Assembly (NCBI RefSeq): GCF_040712315.1
Contig: NC_134015.1
Location: forward strand, 14,094,945-14,158,944
Source: Castanea sativa
Taxonomy: Eukaryota; Streptophyta; Magnoliopsida; Fagales; Fagaceae
Direction of reading: 5' to 3'
DNA: 64,000 nt
Every line of letters starts with the position of its first letter. Position 1 is the stretch's first letter. Shown here piece by piece: positions 35,840 to 48,449 of the stretch. Below the pieces are notes generated by a model. That model had not been told where the DNA came from, ran no database searches, and saw only the letters and a list, made by a program, of their open reading frames with translations. The position numbers and the translations under genes are program-made.

Positions 35840-36350
35840 AGGACCCGAGGATCTAAGAACCCGAAGACTCGAAGAAAGGAAGGCCAACATTTAGAATGAA
35901 AGATGAGGTCTCTCTAGGTGTGCCCGAAGATGAAGTGGCGTGGACGATAACTAAATAAGGAGCATGTTACAAATATCTGGTTGTAATAGGCTGATTTGGA
36001 AGGTTGCAAGGTTGCATTAAATGCTTGGCAACAACCATTCTGGCCGCATTAATTAGCAAGCATCTCCTCTATCCGTCGCATTAATGTGGACATGACCTGA
36101 ACAGTGCGGGATGCAAAGTGGAATCTTGTTCCATTGCCGACGGACAAGTGTCACGGGAAAAGGACCGCAGATTGCAAGGTGTAAGGCTACGATGAAAGTA
36201 GAGAATAGTATAAATAGGAATCAAGAGATTACGAGAAGAGGGCTTTTTGTTGTTGAACCCTCTCTACCAAATGTATTGTATGAGGACTCTTAAGTGAATA
36301 GAGCAACAGTAACGTTTTGAAGTTGATTTTATGAGCTTTTGGTCCTTACA
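35836..36350 (+). mobile_element. Solo LTR of 515 bp
   Basis: Starts TGTGAGGACC and ends GGTCCTTACA, i.e. TG...CA with inverted ends matching at 9 of 10 bases. It is flanked by ATATA on both sides (35831-35835, 36351-36355), the 5-bp duplication expected of LTR elements, though inside a TA repeat this is weak on its own. A TATA box TATAAATAG lies at about 36209-36217, followed by a likely transcription start and polyadenylation area. Its sequence is much GC-richer than its surroundings. No second copy or internal coding region is present, so unequal recombination between two LTRs is the simplest origin. The open frame 36111-36293 is chance. Confidence 0.8.
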
Positions 36351-36351
36351 A

Positions 36352-37107
36352 TATATATATACACACACAATATATTAAAGAATAATAAATATTCAAATAT
36401 GAAGAATGATGTACTCTTTTTGGAAAGAAAAAATATATTTATTATTTGAGTTTGCTCTTATGAATAATTGGGGCAAGGAGGATTTGAATTCTTGAAATTT
36501 TCGTTGAAATGTGAAAAGTAAAAATACTAAAAAATATCAGTTGATGTATAAGACTCTTGGCCACAATTATTTAATTCTTTCACGGATATATACTTATCCT
36601 TCCCATGTGAGCATAAATGTTGGTGACTTTTATTTTTTTAATAAAAATTCAGGAATCGATAAAGTTGAAAATAGAATAAAAAATCCTTGAACCTACACTA
36701 GTAATAAAATTATTATTATAATTGTGTAGAAGTGAAAACGGGGTGCAAATGCAATTAGACTGTGATCGAAAACTATATTATATAGAAGTGATCAGTTGGT
36801 ATGACGTTGCTTTAGCCTCGAAAATTAGACAAAAGAGGTGTAATTGACCATCAATAGAAAGAAAACTATTGGCCTGTTTGGAAGTTATTATAAGTGTTTT
36901 TCCTCAAGAAAACTCCGAAAAGATTTCGTACTTTGCATTTAGATCTCCTATGGGAACATAATTAGATATTTGTGCAATTTCTTCTCAAAATAAAAAAATA
37001 AAAAAATAATGTCGCATGCAGTATTAGTGTTGGCATGTGAAAATATTCTTTTATCTCATCTCCTTCCCTTATATATGTGTATGTTTCTCAAATAAAAAAA
37101 AAATCTC
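36352..37107. other. Intergenic AT-rich DNA
   Basis: Nothing recognised. Confidence 0.5.
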
Positions 37108-37115
37108 CAAAGGGC

Positions 37116-37116
<1 letters not shown>

Positions 37117-37200
<84 letters not shown>
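37117..37200. repeat. Poly(A) run, (TA)n and (CA)n compound microsatellite
   Basis: About 25 A, then about 25 TA units, then ACACACA. The open frame across it is repeat-derived. Confidence 0.95.
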
Positions 37201-38899
37201 AAATATACATCTTATCGTGTTAAAAATTATGAGTTATACTTAGGAAAATAATATAAACTATTGTGGTTGAAATAATATTTCTTTAAACTAAGTTCACAAT
37301 TGATATCATTTTTATTATTTACCAATTATAATAGTTCATTTCTATGATATAGTTATGAAAAAAAAAGGTTTGTGAATTATTAGCAAAAAAAATTGAAAAA
37401 AGGTTTGTGAAAATTGTTGCCTTTCTATTCTTATTGTAAAATTTTTACTTATTTCCTTGACTAAATTAGAGTTTCCTATAAGCAGATGGATTTTGAAGAA
37501 ACACCCAATTTGAGATTTTAACAAAAACTTTACTTTGGCACAAAACAATTTCATGTTTTATTCTTACCCAGGCAAACAACAACAAAAAAATGGTGCTTCT
37601 CTCTAAGAAAAAGAAAATGATCAATGGAAGTGGGGACGTACGATTTTTGAACACATTAAATTTTAGTTGGGATGGGACCATTAATAAAGAGGCAAGAAAT
37701 AGACCAAGGAGATAATTGGCCATATGTGTAGCTTGGGAGGTTAGGGCACACTCATGTTGTACATCCATGCACGGATATATACCATTGCTTCATGAATCCT
37801 TGTCTGGTCTTTTCAAAACTATAGACTCCTTCGACAACTTTGGTATACGGTATTGTTTTGTGGGGTATAAGATAAGCTTTGGTAGCTTTCCAAATGTAAA
37901 GTGATGATAATGATATAAAACCAGCTAATAATGCTTATCTCTAATGACTTCCAAAATAAAAGTTATGGATGGATATTTATGGCTTATAGAAGTTCTGAAA
38001 GGACAATTATTTAATGTGGCATTTTTATTGATTGAAATTTTTTTATTAAAAAATATATTTATAATGTGGCGCTAGATTTTTTTTCTCTCTCTCTCTCCAA
38101 TACAAAATAAGCTCCCAAAAAAATTACAAAAATAATTAATTCAACCAAATTTGTCATGAAATATGCCAAAGATTTAACTAGTGCCGAGAATGTTGAAAAG
38201 TCTGCATCAACATGTTATTTTCAGCATACTGTGTTAGCCGCATATGCATAAATTAATTCATAGAAAATTAATGGAGGGATTAAATTGTTATTTTATAAAA
38301 ATTTGAGAGACCAAAATCAAGTTTATCCTAAATTTTAAGGACAGAAAAATAATTCAATTATATTTTTTAAGTTTGCTGGTCAGAGCTTATTTCTAATATT
38401 AAGTTTCTTCGAGTGAGCATTATTATATTCATTGTGGGGCGTTTTCATTCTAGAAAAGTTCTTTTGATCGAAGCATTTTCAACGGAAGACTTTGAAATTT
38501 CTCCCAGAAGGCATACGTGCAAGAAAGAACCTAAAATTTCCTTGTAAAGCAAAAACCTTTTATTTTTTTTGTTTTTAAATTTCTTAGTCGGTTGAGTATA
38601 AGCTTTTCAATGAAGGTCACAAGTTTTTTTATGTTTAACTTTTTGTTTATTTTGTTAATGTATAACGTTTTAAAATTTCACTTTTTCAAGTATAAGTATA
38701 TTTTATCTCCCTATTAATAAAAGACAGATAAAAAGTTAAATAAGTTGAAGCCAAATGGACATGACACCAATCTTACCCTTAGTTTACAGGATTGTACAAG
38801 AAACATTCTTGGAGTCAAAAGTTAGTGGTCCCTACTTATATCATACACATTTACACATTTTATTAAGAACAAGATGACATAAAGACTTATGACTTTTAA
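37201..38899. other. Intergenic AT-rich DNA
   Basis: No gene supported. Slightly GC-richer at 37690-37890 with short frames on both strands and no recognisable domain. Confidence 0.45.
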
Positions 38900-39040
38900 G
38901 GGGGTGTTTGGCAAGTTTGTTTAAACACATTTTCACATATTTTAAATAACATTTCACATATTTTCACACACTTTTGTTACCCACACGTATATCAAAAACA
39001 CCCAAATAACATAACTTAAACTACTCTTCCAAACACCCCC
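38900..39040. mobile_element. Tourist-like MITE (141 bp), TAA duplication
   Basis: Perfect 12-bp inverted ends GGGGGTGTTTGG, flanked by TAA (38897-38899, 39041-39043). The interior ACACATTTTCACATATTTTA and CACACTTTTGTTACCCACAC matches, in reverse complement, the 140-bp element at 15919-16058, so both belong to one family. Confidence 0.8.
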
Positions 39041-39147
39041 TAAATTTCCTTAATAGACCATATGATTCTTAATTATATTGTGCATCTGGAATTGGGCAGG
39101 CAAAGGGTTTAGTTTAGGTAGGATAAAACCAAGGAAAAAGAAAAGCT

Positions 39148-39346
39148 ACTTAGGTGCTATATCTTAAAATTTTCATTTAAATTCAATTATATGATAGTAT
39201 TGATCACATAATTGAATTTAATTGTCTTCATAGAAAAATTTTGAATTTAATTGTCCTTAAGGAAAATGATTCATTTTTGTACAATATTGGTCAATATGTA
39301 TAATCATATTATTAAATTTAAGATATAGTACTTCATAAGTTATAGC
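39148..39346. mobile_element. Foldback MITE of about 200 bp
   Basis: The left arm CTACTTAGGTGCTATATCTT is mirrored on the other strand from 39346 by CTATAACTTATGAAGTACTA, continuing TATCTTAAATTTAATAATATG, with mismatches. It resembles the foldback at 21884-22042. Boundaries are approximate. Confidence 0.45.
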
Positions 39347-40137
39347 TATATAAGAAATGGTGTTCTAGTCTTTTGATGAGGCTATTCCACTCGTTGCTCA
39401 TGAGACATTGCGAAAACTTCATGAACTGTTAGTTTACTAGTCGCTAACCCGTGCGATGCATGGAATAGTTAAATATAAATTAAAAGTATTTATTTTGCTT
39501 AAAGGTTTATGAATTGACTTAAAACAATGTATACTTTGAAAATGATTGAAAATAAGTAATTTTTTATTCAATATAATGGTTTAGAAAAATTCATTTTCTT
39601 CATATCATTGGTTCTATATAATACATCCTGACGTGTGCTATTCTATGGTGATGACTTCACATAATACTCAATTACAATTAAATCTACTATCTACCACCAA
39701 TCTAATCTATGTTATCTTGATAGTAGATTTACAAATTGCATTCTCATATCTTTAGAGCTTGACACATTATTATTATTATCTACATGTAATATAAAACCGA
39801 AGTTTTTGACTTTTTGAGAGACTTATGTTAGAATTAGAATTAAAAAAATAATTATAATTTCTTTTTTTCAATTAGACCTCATGTTAGAATTTTAAAAAAT
39901 GACTCACTTTAGGTTTTAAAAAAGAAAAGAAAAGAAAAGAAAGACTCACGTAAAAAAAAAAAAAAAACTTTAGGATTAAAGGAAAAAGAGAGAGAGACTC
40001 CTGTTAGGACTCTCTTCCCTCCTCAATTTTTTTGCAATTTGGTGCTATAAAATTGAAAGAATTGAATCAAATTAAAAAATATAAATAAAAAATGCTGATG
40101 TGGAAAATTGTAGAGAGGTCAACCAAAAATCAAAGGC
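39347..40137. other. Intergenic AT-rich DNA
   Basis: No gene seen. A fragment AACCCGTGCGATGCATGG near 39436 looks like a dispersed-repeat motif common in plant genomes. Confidence 0.4.
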
Positions 40138-40153
40138 TACATACATACATACA

Positions 40154-40231
<78 letters not shown>
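40138..40231. repeat. (CATA)n and (TA)n compound microsatellite
   Basis: About 11 CATA units followed by about 25 TA units. Confidence 0.95.
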
Positions 40232-40235
<4 letters not shown>

Positions 40236-41281
40236 TGGGTTTGGGTGTTTCATAAGGTTTAATATATTTTTAAAAGGTAGTCCATTTTGTAGAGAATAAC
40301 TTTTGATCTAATTGTCAAGAGCAGCCCATATTTTATATAATAGTAAAAAGAAGTTATTATAATCTATTGGATAACAGTAAAAAAAAAAAAAAAAAAATTG
40401 AATGCAAAGAGGTAAAAAAGTCTAAATGTAACATTAGAGCATCATATGTCAGGAATTCATACACTCTCACATAAGATCTCTGCTTATATATATATATTGA
40501 TTAGTGTAGTAATGGAACTTAAAATCTCCAAATTTACAGTACATCCTTCAAATCCATTGAGTCCCACCAACTGGGTTTAGCGACTCAACTTTAATCAGCA
40601 CATTTGTGGATGAATTATTTTTATCTCTAATTTTGTCCCATATTATGTGTGTACCATGCGTTACTCTCTCTCTCTGGTACATGAATCCTTTTGTGTGTAC
40701 ATTGTTTTTATTGTTGTTTTTTTTAATAAACCAAAATAGATTCAACAAATGGAGTTCATTTTAAGGAATCAAACCTTTTTTGAGAGAAAAGATAGAAATG
40801 AATCAACTTTAATTAGTACATTTGGTTTAACTTATTTGCTTAAAGTCACATTTTGTCTCATGACGTTTAAACGAATGAACTAATATCAAATGAGTTAATT
40901 AAACGCATCAACCTCTTACTCAGAACAGGATGCCATCCTTCAAGGGATTTTAAACATTTCCCCATGTTTGGTTTTATTTTACAATTCTCTTTGTGCTGTT
41001 TTCTTTCCCTATCTTCATGGGGTTCTTTCTTTTTTTCTTTATTATCTTTCATTAGTTGCAAGGCTAGCTCTTCTGTTTTTCTTTATATAACAAAGATTAG
41101 AATATGTAGATGATGTACATTTCAAAATTCTTAGTTTGACCAGTTGCTGTTTGATTCCTTAAAATGCCGTACAAATGGTCAAAATTATACACTAGTTAGC
41201 TAGCAAAAAAGTCAAAAATTGAGGCTAATTGTGAGCCACGCTACAACTAGCTGGGAATACTTGGGATACTCTCAGTATTAA
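40232..41281. other. Intergenic AT-rich DNA
   Basis: Nothing recognised. Short minus-strand frames at 40548-40748 and 40867-41061 have no domains. Confidence 0.45.
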
Positions 41282-41571
41282 GAGTCCGTTTGGATAGAAC
41301 TTATTTTGCTGAAGCTGAAACTGAAAACTGAAAACTGAAAACACTGTAGCAAAATAATTTTTAAATGTGTGAATAGTGCTATGAGACCTATTTTTAATAA
41401 AAAAGTTGCTGAAAAGTAAAATTTGTGGGACTCATGAACAGTGCATTTGTGCACTGTTCATGGCTGAAAAGTCCAAACTTGCGGCTGGGTTAAAAAAAAG
41501 AAAAAAAAGAAAAAAAAAAAAGAAGCAAAACACAGACGCAGGAAACTTGAACGCGCTATCCAAACTCCACC
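41282..41571. mobile_element. MITE (290 bp), TAA duplication
   Basis: Ends GAGTCCGTTTGGATAG and, on the other strand from 41571, GGTGGAGTTTGGATAGCG. TAA flanks both sides (41279-41281, 41572-41574). Internal palindrome GAACAGTGCATTTGTGCACT, continuing GTTC. Shares its core with the element at 22257-22465. Confidence 0.75.
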
Positions 41572-41574
41572 TAA

Positions 41575-43252
41575 ATCTTGCTCTTGGGTTAAATTCATAG
41601 AATTTATGACTTCTATGTATAAAATAATCGTTCATACATATATCAACTTTCTGTACCCTAACTAGTTGTTTATTCATTGAAGCCAATGAATAAACAAATA
41701 AAAAAAAAACGACAAAGCTATTTGATTAAAGAGGTTTGAAGTTCTAGAGGACTTGAAAGCAGTCTGCTTCAAAGGGTGCAAATTCAAGTGATTAATAATG
41801 GGTAAACGCAATTCAAGCTGAGGTATGGTAAACATGGATGTTGCGTAACGTGGCCTTTGTTTTATTTATTGAATTCCTAGTGTTCTAAAATTGGATTCAC
41901 ATTCATATAATTAGGTGTTACTATAACTATATACGCTATCTCTTCGAATTAAAAGTTGACTTGTTTATAGGTAATCATTGTAAGGAAGACAAGAGAGTTG
42001 TATTATCATCAACTTGTATGAATGAAAGAACATTGAATTTTAACCCTGCTTCATACAACAAATTTTAATTTTGCTTCATATTGTTCTATCTTCAAAACAT
42101 TTATTCTTCTTTTGAAGCAACCTTATAAGATTAGGAAGGTGCTTTTACTGGTTATTTATTTTTATTTTTTACTAGTGAAAACTGATAAGCAGTGACATGG
42201 TTAATTCATTTTATCTTATTTTTCTAAAAAAGAAGGTTCATTTTTATCTTATAGTAATGGGAGCTTAAGGGTGTTTGGTAAAATACCAAATTTGTTTGAT
42301 TTTGATATAAACTAAACCAAAAACAAAATCAGTTCTAATTTTTAAACTGATTTTATTTTATATCATTGGTTTTAAACTTTAGAATCAAATTAGAATCAGT
42401 TTTAGGCTTTTAGCCCACACATGCATATAAAAATTTCAAATTCAAAACTAGAAAACATTTCAACAGGAGTGTATATTAAATAACCAAAGTTAAACAAGTT
42501 TTCTTAAGGGAATACATTTTATCTCATTTTGAACTACGTTTTTTGTTAAAAAAATATATTATCAACAAAAAAACAATTAAAACCAGTTATATTGTTTTTC
42601 TTCGCATGATTTCACCATTTCGTAATGAGAAAATTTCTTAGAAACCAAGCAATGGTGTCATGATTTTGATTAGGATTGTTACCTCTTGAGATAAATGAAA
42701 GATGGACTTCCTGTAGTGTGTGCGACTTCTAGCTATGCAAATAGTCTATATATTGTCCGTTTCACTCGGTGAATGGCCATTTGGGCAGACCAATATTGCT
42801 GATAGCTAGGCCATCAGTCATTCTCAATATTTTTTACATTTTCAATATTTTTTAAACCTATGTGATGTTTCTTGCCAGTAATTTTAACTTCAAAGATAAC
42901 ACTCATCAGTATTTTTCAACACTAACTAATTTTTAATAATTTAAGTCAAGTTGAAGTGAAGTAAAAAAAGTAGGACAAGACATAAATTAACATGGGAAAA
43001 AGTAGTGAAAGATTTCTATCCAAAAAAAAAAAAGTGGAAAATTATTATATTATGATTTTGAATATATAACAAAGTAGAGAGAAGATATTTGTGACAGATG
43101 ATAATACTTTTTTTTTTGTTGAGAAGAAGATAATACTCTAATTAAGTGGGATTATTTGTAAAAAAAGAAGAAGAAGACAGGTTTCACTTTGTTTTTCTCC
43201 CCTTTTGTTGCTTCATTTCCATCGATATCCAAAAAAAAAAAAGTAATGAGAA
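41575..43252. other. Intergenic AT-rich DNA
   Basis: No gene recognised. Confidence 0.45.
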
Positions 43253-43255
43253 TTA

Positions 43256-43455
43256 TGGTCTGTTTGGGATCCACTTATTTTGCTGAAACTAAAAACTTTT
43301 GCTAAAAGTACTGTAAATAAAAGTAAAAGTTAGTTAAAATAGTACAGTATGATTCATGAATAATACTAAAAAGTGCAGTGAAACCCATGAATAAGATAAA
43401 AAATAAGCTGAATAGTAAAATAAGTTGGCAAAATTAAGCCATACCAAACGCACAC
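43256..43455. mobile_element. MITE (200 bp), TTA duplication
   Basis: Ends TGGTCTGTTTGGGATCC and, on the other strand from 43455, GTGTGCGTTTGGTATGG. TTA flanks both sides (43253-43255, 43456-43458). The core TACTGTAAATAAAAGTAAAA and ATGAATAATACTAAAAAGTG is shared with 20600-20807. Confidence 0.7.
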
Positions 43456-43458
43456 TTA

Positions 43459-45289
43459 ATATGGTATGATTTTTTACATAAAAAAATAGAGAAAACTTAC
43501 GTGGCAGATCCCAATTAGTTGATTAGGATCCACAAATCATACTCTAATTAAGTGAGATCAAGGTTTGGTTAAGCAAAGCTATAGTAGACTAAACTAGCTG
43601 AATTCCACTCCCACTTATAAAAAACAAAGGTTAGGATTTCACTATATTTTTGTCCCCTTTGTTCCTTTATTTATGTCGGTATTTATATGACTATATGACT
43701 CTAATTCTTCCCTATGTTTCCCAATTATCAAAGATACTTACTTTGGTCAATTGTCTTTGTACCAAGATGATACTTCTTGCTTCTAATGCCCAAATTGCTT
43801 GAGGATTTAAGGAGGAGAGATTTGAGCTGTAGGGTCAACCATATATTAATGTATATATATAATATCAACCATCTCAAAAATAAAAAAAAATAAAAAAAAA
43901 TCCTTAGGATAATTATATTATGAAAGATATCACAGACACTATATGTTTAAACTTTCTAAAAAAAAGATATTATAGAGGATATATATCATACACACCATAA
44001 CTATTGAAATGCCAAAAGTTGTGCTACCAGACTCACCCAACAGACCACATTTATGAGAAATGTGTTCAGGTAGCACAGCATTCTGGCTCACGGCCCTTTG
44101 TTTCTATAGGCCAATGTTTTATCTTGCAGGGCTGCCAAGATTTTTTCCCCTTATGTAGCAAACAATGTGGTGGTTTTTCTAATAACCTTCCAAAAATATT
44201 GTACGGGTAATTGAAATTTTAACGTGCTATGAGACTAGGACATGTGTGGTGTTTGTGGTTTGGGGCACATTGATACCAAACAAAACATTGATTCACATGC
44301 TTTCATATGTACAAGTGCAAAGTGGGATCCTATGCATTACTTCCACCTATGGCATGAAGTTTATCTCTTTTTGCAATAATCCCTCAAATCCCTAGCTGGC
44401 TAATGTGTTTTCTACCAAAAAAACAAAAAAAGAAGAAGATATTAGTACTCAGAAATCCCAATGAACCTAAATCAAACCCAACACCCATACATGTCTTACT
44501 TACCTATATAAAAAATAAAATTATACTTGTCATGCAAATGGATATGCCTTAGCTACATGCCCATTTGGAACTAGAAAACAATATTGAATTTTCATACAAA
44601 TTGAACCTAATGGTATCTGGTGTATACTTTTAAGTAGAGGAGAGTCCAATAGGTTGTTTGTGTTCTTTGTCTTTGGATGGAAGTTTATATAAGTAGAAAT
44701 AGTTTATAAATAATAGATATAAAGCTTAGATTGAAAATTTGAAGTTACTAATGTAAACTTGCCTGATGTAATTTACCTGCCGCTTAGTATTCAGAAAGGG
44801 AAATTCTAGCTAATAAGAGTTTATGTGGGATTGAAGCCTTAAAAGAGATAGAGAAGAAATTAACCTGAGATTGAAACTTGATAATAAAATATACTTTATT
44901 AACCCTATTGATCTGTATGTACGTAGCACTATTGCACAAGCAGGGTTGATTGCAATATACGGAAATAAGACTTTGTAAAAGGACAAAAACAGTGAGTTTC
45001 ATCACTAGTAAATAGTGACCAATTAGGTAATGAGTTGAGCTCGGCTTGTGTTCCAAATGAAATTAAATAAACAAGTTAAAACATTTGATACCAGCCTCAT
45101 CTCATCTCGGTTTGTGATGAGATGTAAGTTATTGATTTTCACATGTCTACAACATTACTTTACTATCAATAAATATAAACTTGTCACTTCAACATTAGTG
45201 AAATATGTCTCTAGACATATTGATCCTAACTCCTATGCAATTGTAGGTGATTGTTGATCAGTATATGAATCTGGGCTTTCGATTTTTAC
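43459..45289. other. Intergenic DNA, one unexplained higher-complexity stretch
   Basis: Mostly AT-rich. The part at about 44010-44420 has more even base composition and an open frame 44004-44210 (CYQTHPTDHIYEKCVQVAQ) that I do not recognise. No splice or promoter context was found. Confidence 0.4.
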
Positions 45290-48110
45290 CCACATGGAAA
45301 TGCAACACTTGCGGTCTAGATTGTGTGCATTTCTAGCAAAGATTGTTCTACATACTTGGTGAAAATATTCAAATTATTAAGCATTGTACTACAATTTCCT
45401 TTCACAAAAATATAGATTTTATATTTGGGTTCGTAGTTCGTACTGTCGTACATAAGACTCACATTTATGTGAAAGAAATATATATATATATATATAATAT
45501 TGAGTGTATTGAATAATTTATCCTAGAGTAGAGGGCCCAAATGGAATTGCATTATTAATAGTATAGATGGTGTGCAACTCCTGCAATGCTTGTTCTACCT
45601 ACTTTAGTGAAATAATTCAAATTATTTAGTGTACTATACTAACATGTCATCAAAATTCGACTCTCTTAAACATTGAAACTTGAAAGTGTGTTTGTCGATA
45701 TCTAGGTAAGTTTGAGTATCGTGAAAGAGGTTGGGCTGTTCCTGTACACTCCATTTAATTTATTGGCTTCAAGCCTACAATACCCATGGAGAGGGCCCAG
45801 GCCCAACATTGGAAGACCCAAGCCCAACACTTTTAATTGTGCTTTAGGAGTTGGGCACCAATGCAATGATTTGAAATTTAGGATGCACAAGCATGTAAAG
45901 AAGGTTTCGAGCTCAAGAAAGACTTGATTAGCGTCGCCCTTGGTACTCATTCAAGGAGAATCCAAACAAGAAAATATATTTTCAAAATAGAGCATAGTCG
46001 ATTGCCTAATTTTATGTTTATTGGTATATATTACAATAGAAAGAGGTCATCACGTATACTATAAATCAAATACCTTAAAAGTTTTATCCAAATCATTAAA
46101 AAAAAAAATCAAATACCTTTAGTTCCAAATCTTCTGTTTATCAAATATGCATGATTCCATCATTTATTTTAAATAAACCAGAAAAAAAGGTGCTCGATTC
46201 CATCATTCTTGTAAATAAATCAAAAGCAATTTTTTTCCGGTAAAGTTTGGCAATCTATAAAATTCCTAAACTATAAAATTCTGATATTACGTATATGTTC
46301 TAGAATATAAACTAAATATTACATTTATGTTGATAAAAAAGAGAGAGACTAAATTGCTATCTGATCACGATAGTCAGATAGGTTTGATATTTTCACCATG
46401 CAAACACACGTTAGAAGATTGCTGTCTCTCACAACTATATGAATTAACCTAGATTCTATGAAAAAAAAAAAAAAAATTAACAAACTAATATTTAGTTTGA
46501 AGGATAAAGTGCAAAATACACCTTTGAAGTTTGAAATCATTTTGATTTTGTCTCCTAAAGTTTAAAAGTTTTAATCCACTTCTCTAATGTTAGGGGTCAT
46601 TTTGATTGAAAGCACTTTCATTAATGGCTATGCTTTTTTTTTTTTTTAAGAATCTCGTTAATGGCTATGCTTATGTGTTTGTTAAGTACCAATTAAGCTT
46701 GTCACATATACTAGTTGGCCCAATATAACTAAGCTTGACATTTATGCAAGTTGGCCCGCACACACGTGCATACACATAAACTATTAAGGTAAAAAAAAAT
46801 CAATGTTCTCCATGCTTGCATTTCTATGTTCTCCATGCTTGCAAGATATTAAAATAATAAAAGATCAATAACTATTTTAAATTATAATTAGAACTCGAGT
46901 TTGCTAATTAGATAGTAAATAACATTTGATTAACACAAAATTTTCCATATATGTTTAGGACAATGAAAACATGTAATCTGGCATTATGATTTTGAATATA
47001 CGTATTCAATAAAAAATTATTAAAGGGCATAATATTAACAAAAACAGAAATTTCCACAAATTTCAAAGTATTAGATAATTGTGAATTTTATCATTTAATT
47101 AGTGTGATTTTAATTACAATAGCGAAAGTTTAAAGTATTAGAAAATTGTGAATTTAATAATTTAATTAGTATTTTAACTCCTTTTTCAAGTGTGGACCCA
47201 AAATCTTCCTTACTAAATGTAATTTAAAACATGAGATTTTCAACTTTTAAATAGAAGGAAGAATGGAGACAAAGTCGAATACAAAATCACCTACTATGAT
47301 ATTATAATAAATTACTAATTTTCCAAAAAATTAAAGTATTGGAAAATAATGAATTTAATATTCTCACAATAATCAATCTTTTTATTTTATTTTTTATTTT
47401 TTATAAGAAATTAGAAAAACAATAACCAATCTTAGAATAAAAAACTAATTCAATAGTAAAGTTATTTTCGTGTGTGTGTATATATATATATATCTAGACC
47501 ATTCTTAATTGTGTCTTATTATTTTTATAAAAATATGAATATGTATTTTTTTTAAAATCTAACCGTTAGATTACACGTTTTTTGAAAGTTCAGATCCAAA
47601 AATTTAACTCTCTTAAAAATTGAAATTGTTTGTCAATCTCAAGAAATGTTGAGTATCGTGAAGCGAGGGGAAGAGAGCAGCCGATAGATCCTCCAATTTG
47701 TCATGGTTTACAATAAGTGTCCGTTTAAGAACAACTTATCAAACTTTTTTACTGAAAAACTTTAAATAAATGCTAAAAGCTAAATAAACTAAGGTAATAG
47801 ATGTTTTGGTGAAAGTATTGTAGAAAAAAAGGGGTAAAAGTAAGCATATAATCTAATCTCAATTTGTATCTCCTGTGTGATAATTTCTAATTAAAACATA
47901 ATAAAAGCATTATATATACATAGATAGATAAGGAAAAGCTTCAAGCAAAGAGGTTGCACTTCATTTATCGGCTGCAATAGTGCAATAAATACCCATGGAG
48001 AGGGTCAAGGCCCAACCTTGGAGGAACCAAACCCAACATCATGGGCCCCCGGCCTAGGACTGAGGGGCAGCCCAGTAAACCAAACAAGAAAATTTAGTGG
48101 GAAAATTTTG
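45290..48110. repeat. Diverged local duplications
   Basis: The segment at 45640-45975 and the segment at 47600-48095 share, in order, GAGTATCGTGAA, AATACCCATGGAGAGGG, GGCCCAAC, a GGA-CCAA-CCCAACA block and AACAAGAAAAT. The second copy is interrupted by a MITE-like fragment (GTGTCCGTTTAAGAAC, 47718 on). A smaller pair (about 45300-45420 and 45555-45660) shares ATTCAAATTATT. Together they look like an old local duplication or two copies of one dispersed repeat. No gene is supported in the interval; a short (TA)n lies at 45480-45496. Confidence 0.45.
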
Positions 48111-48449
48111 AAAGAATTTCTTTGAAAATATTCAACTGTATGTATTCACTTTAATATTTTAGTATAACAATGCCACACTAGTCCTCACATATGATATGAG
48201 TACATTTTATGTCCCAACTAACAGTTTTATTCAAAAATATTTTATGCATATACTATGATCAGAATCTAATCTGAAGCCTTAATAATATCTTATTTAGGCA
48301 TCAGACATAACATAGCATTCGCATTAGCATGCATATACAAATACAATATCTGATAATTTGTCTTCAAATAGTAAATAGCACAGATCTTTTGCCTCTTATT
48401 CGTTCAAGATTCAAGAACCAGATGATCAGTCTCTATACTCTCTCAGCAA

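Noticed and set aside
36111..36293. 60-codon frame inside the solo LTR
   Set aside because: LTRs of this size are non-coding; no domain.
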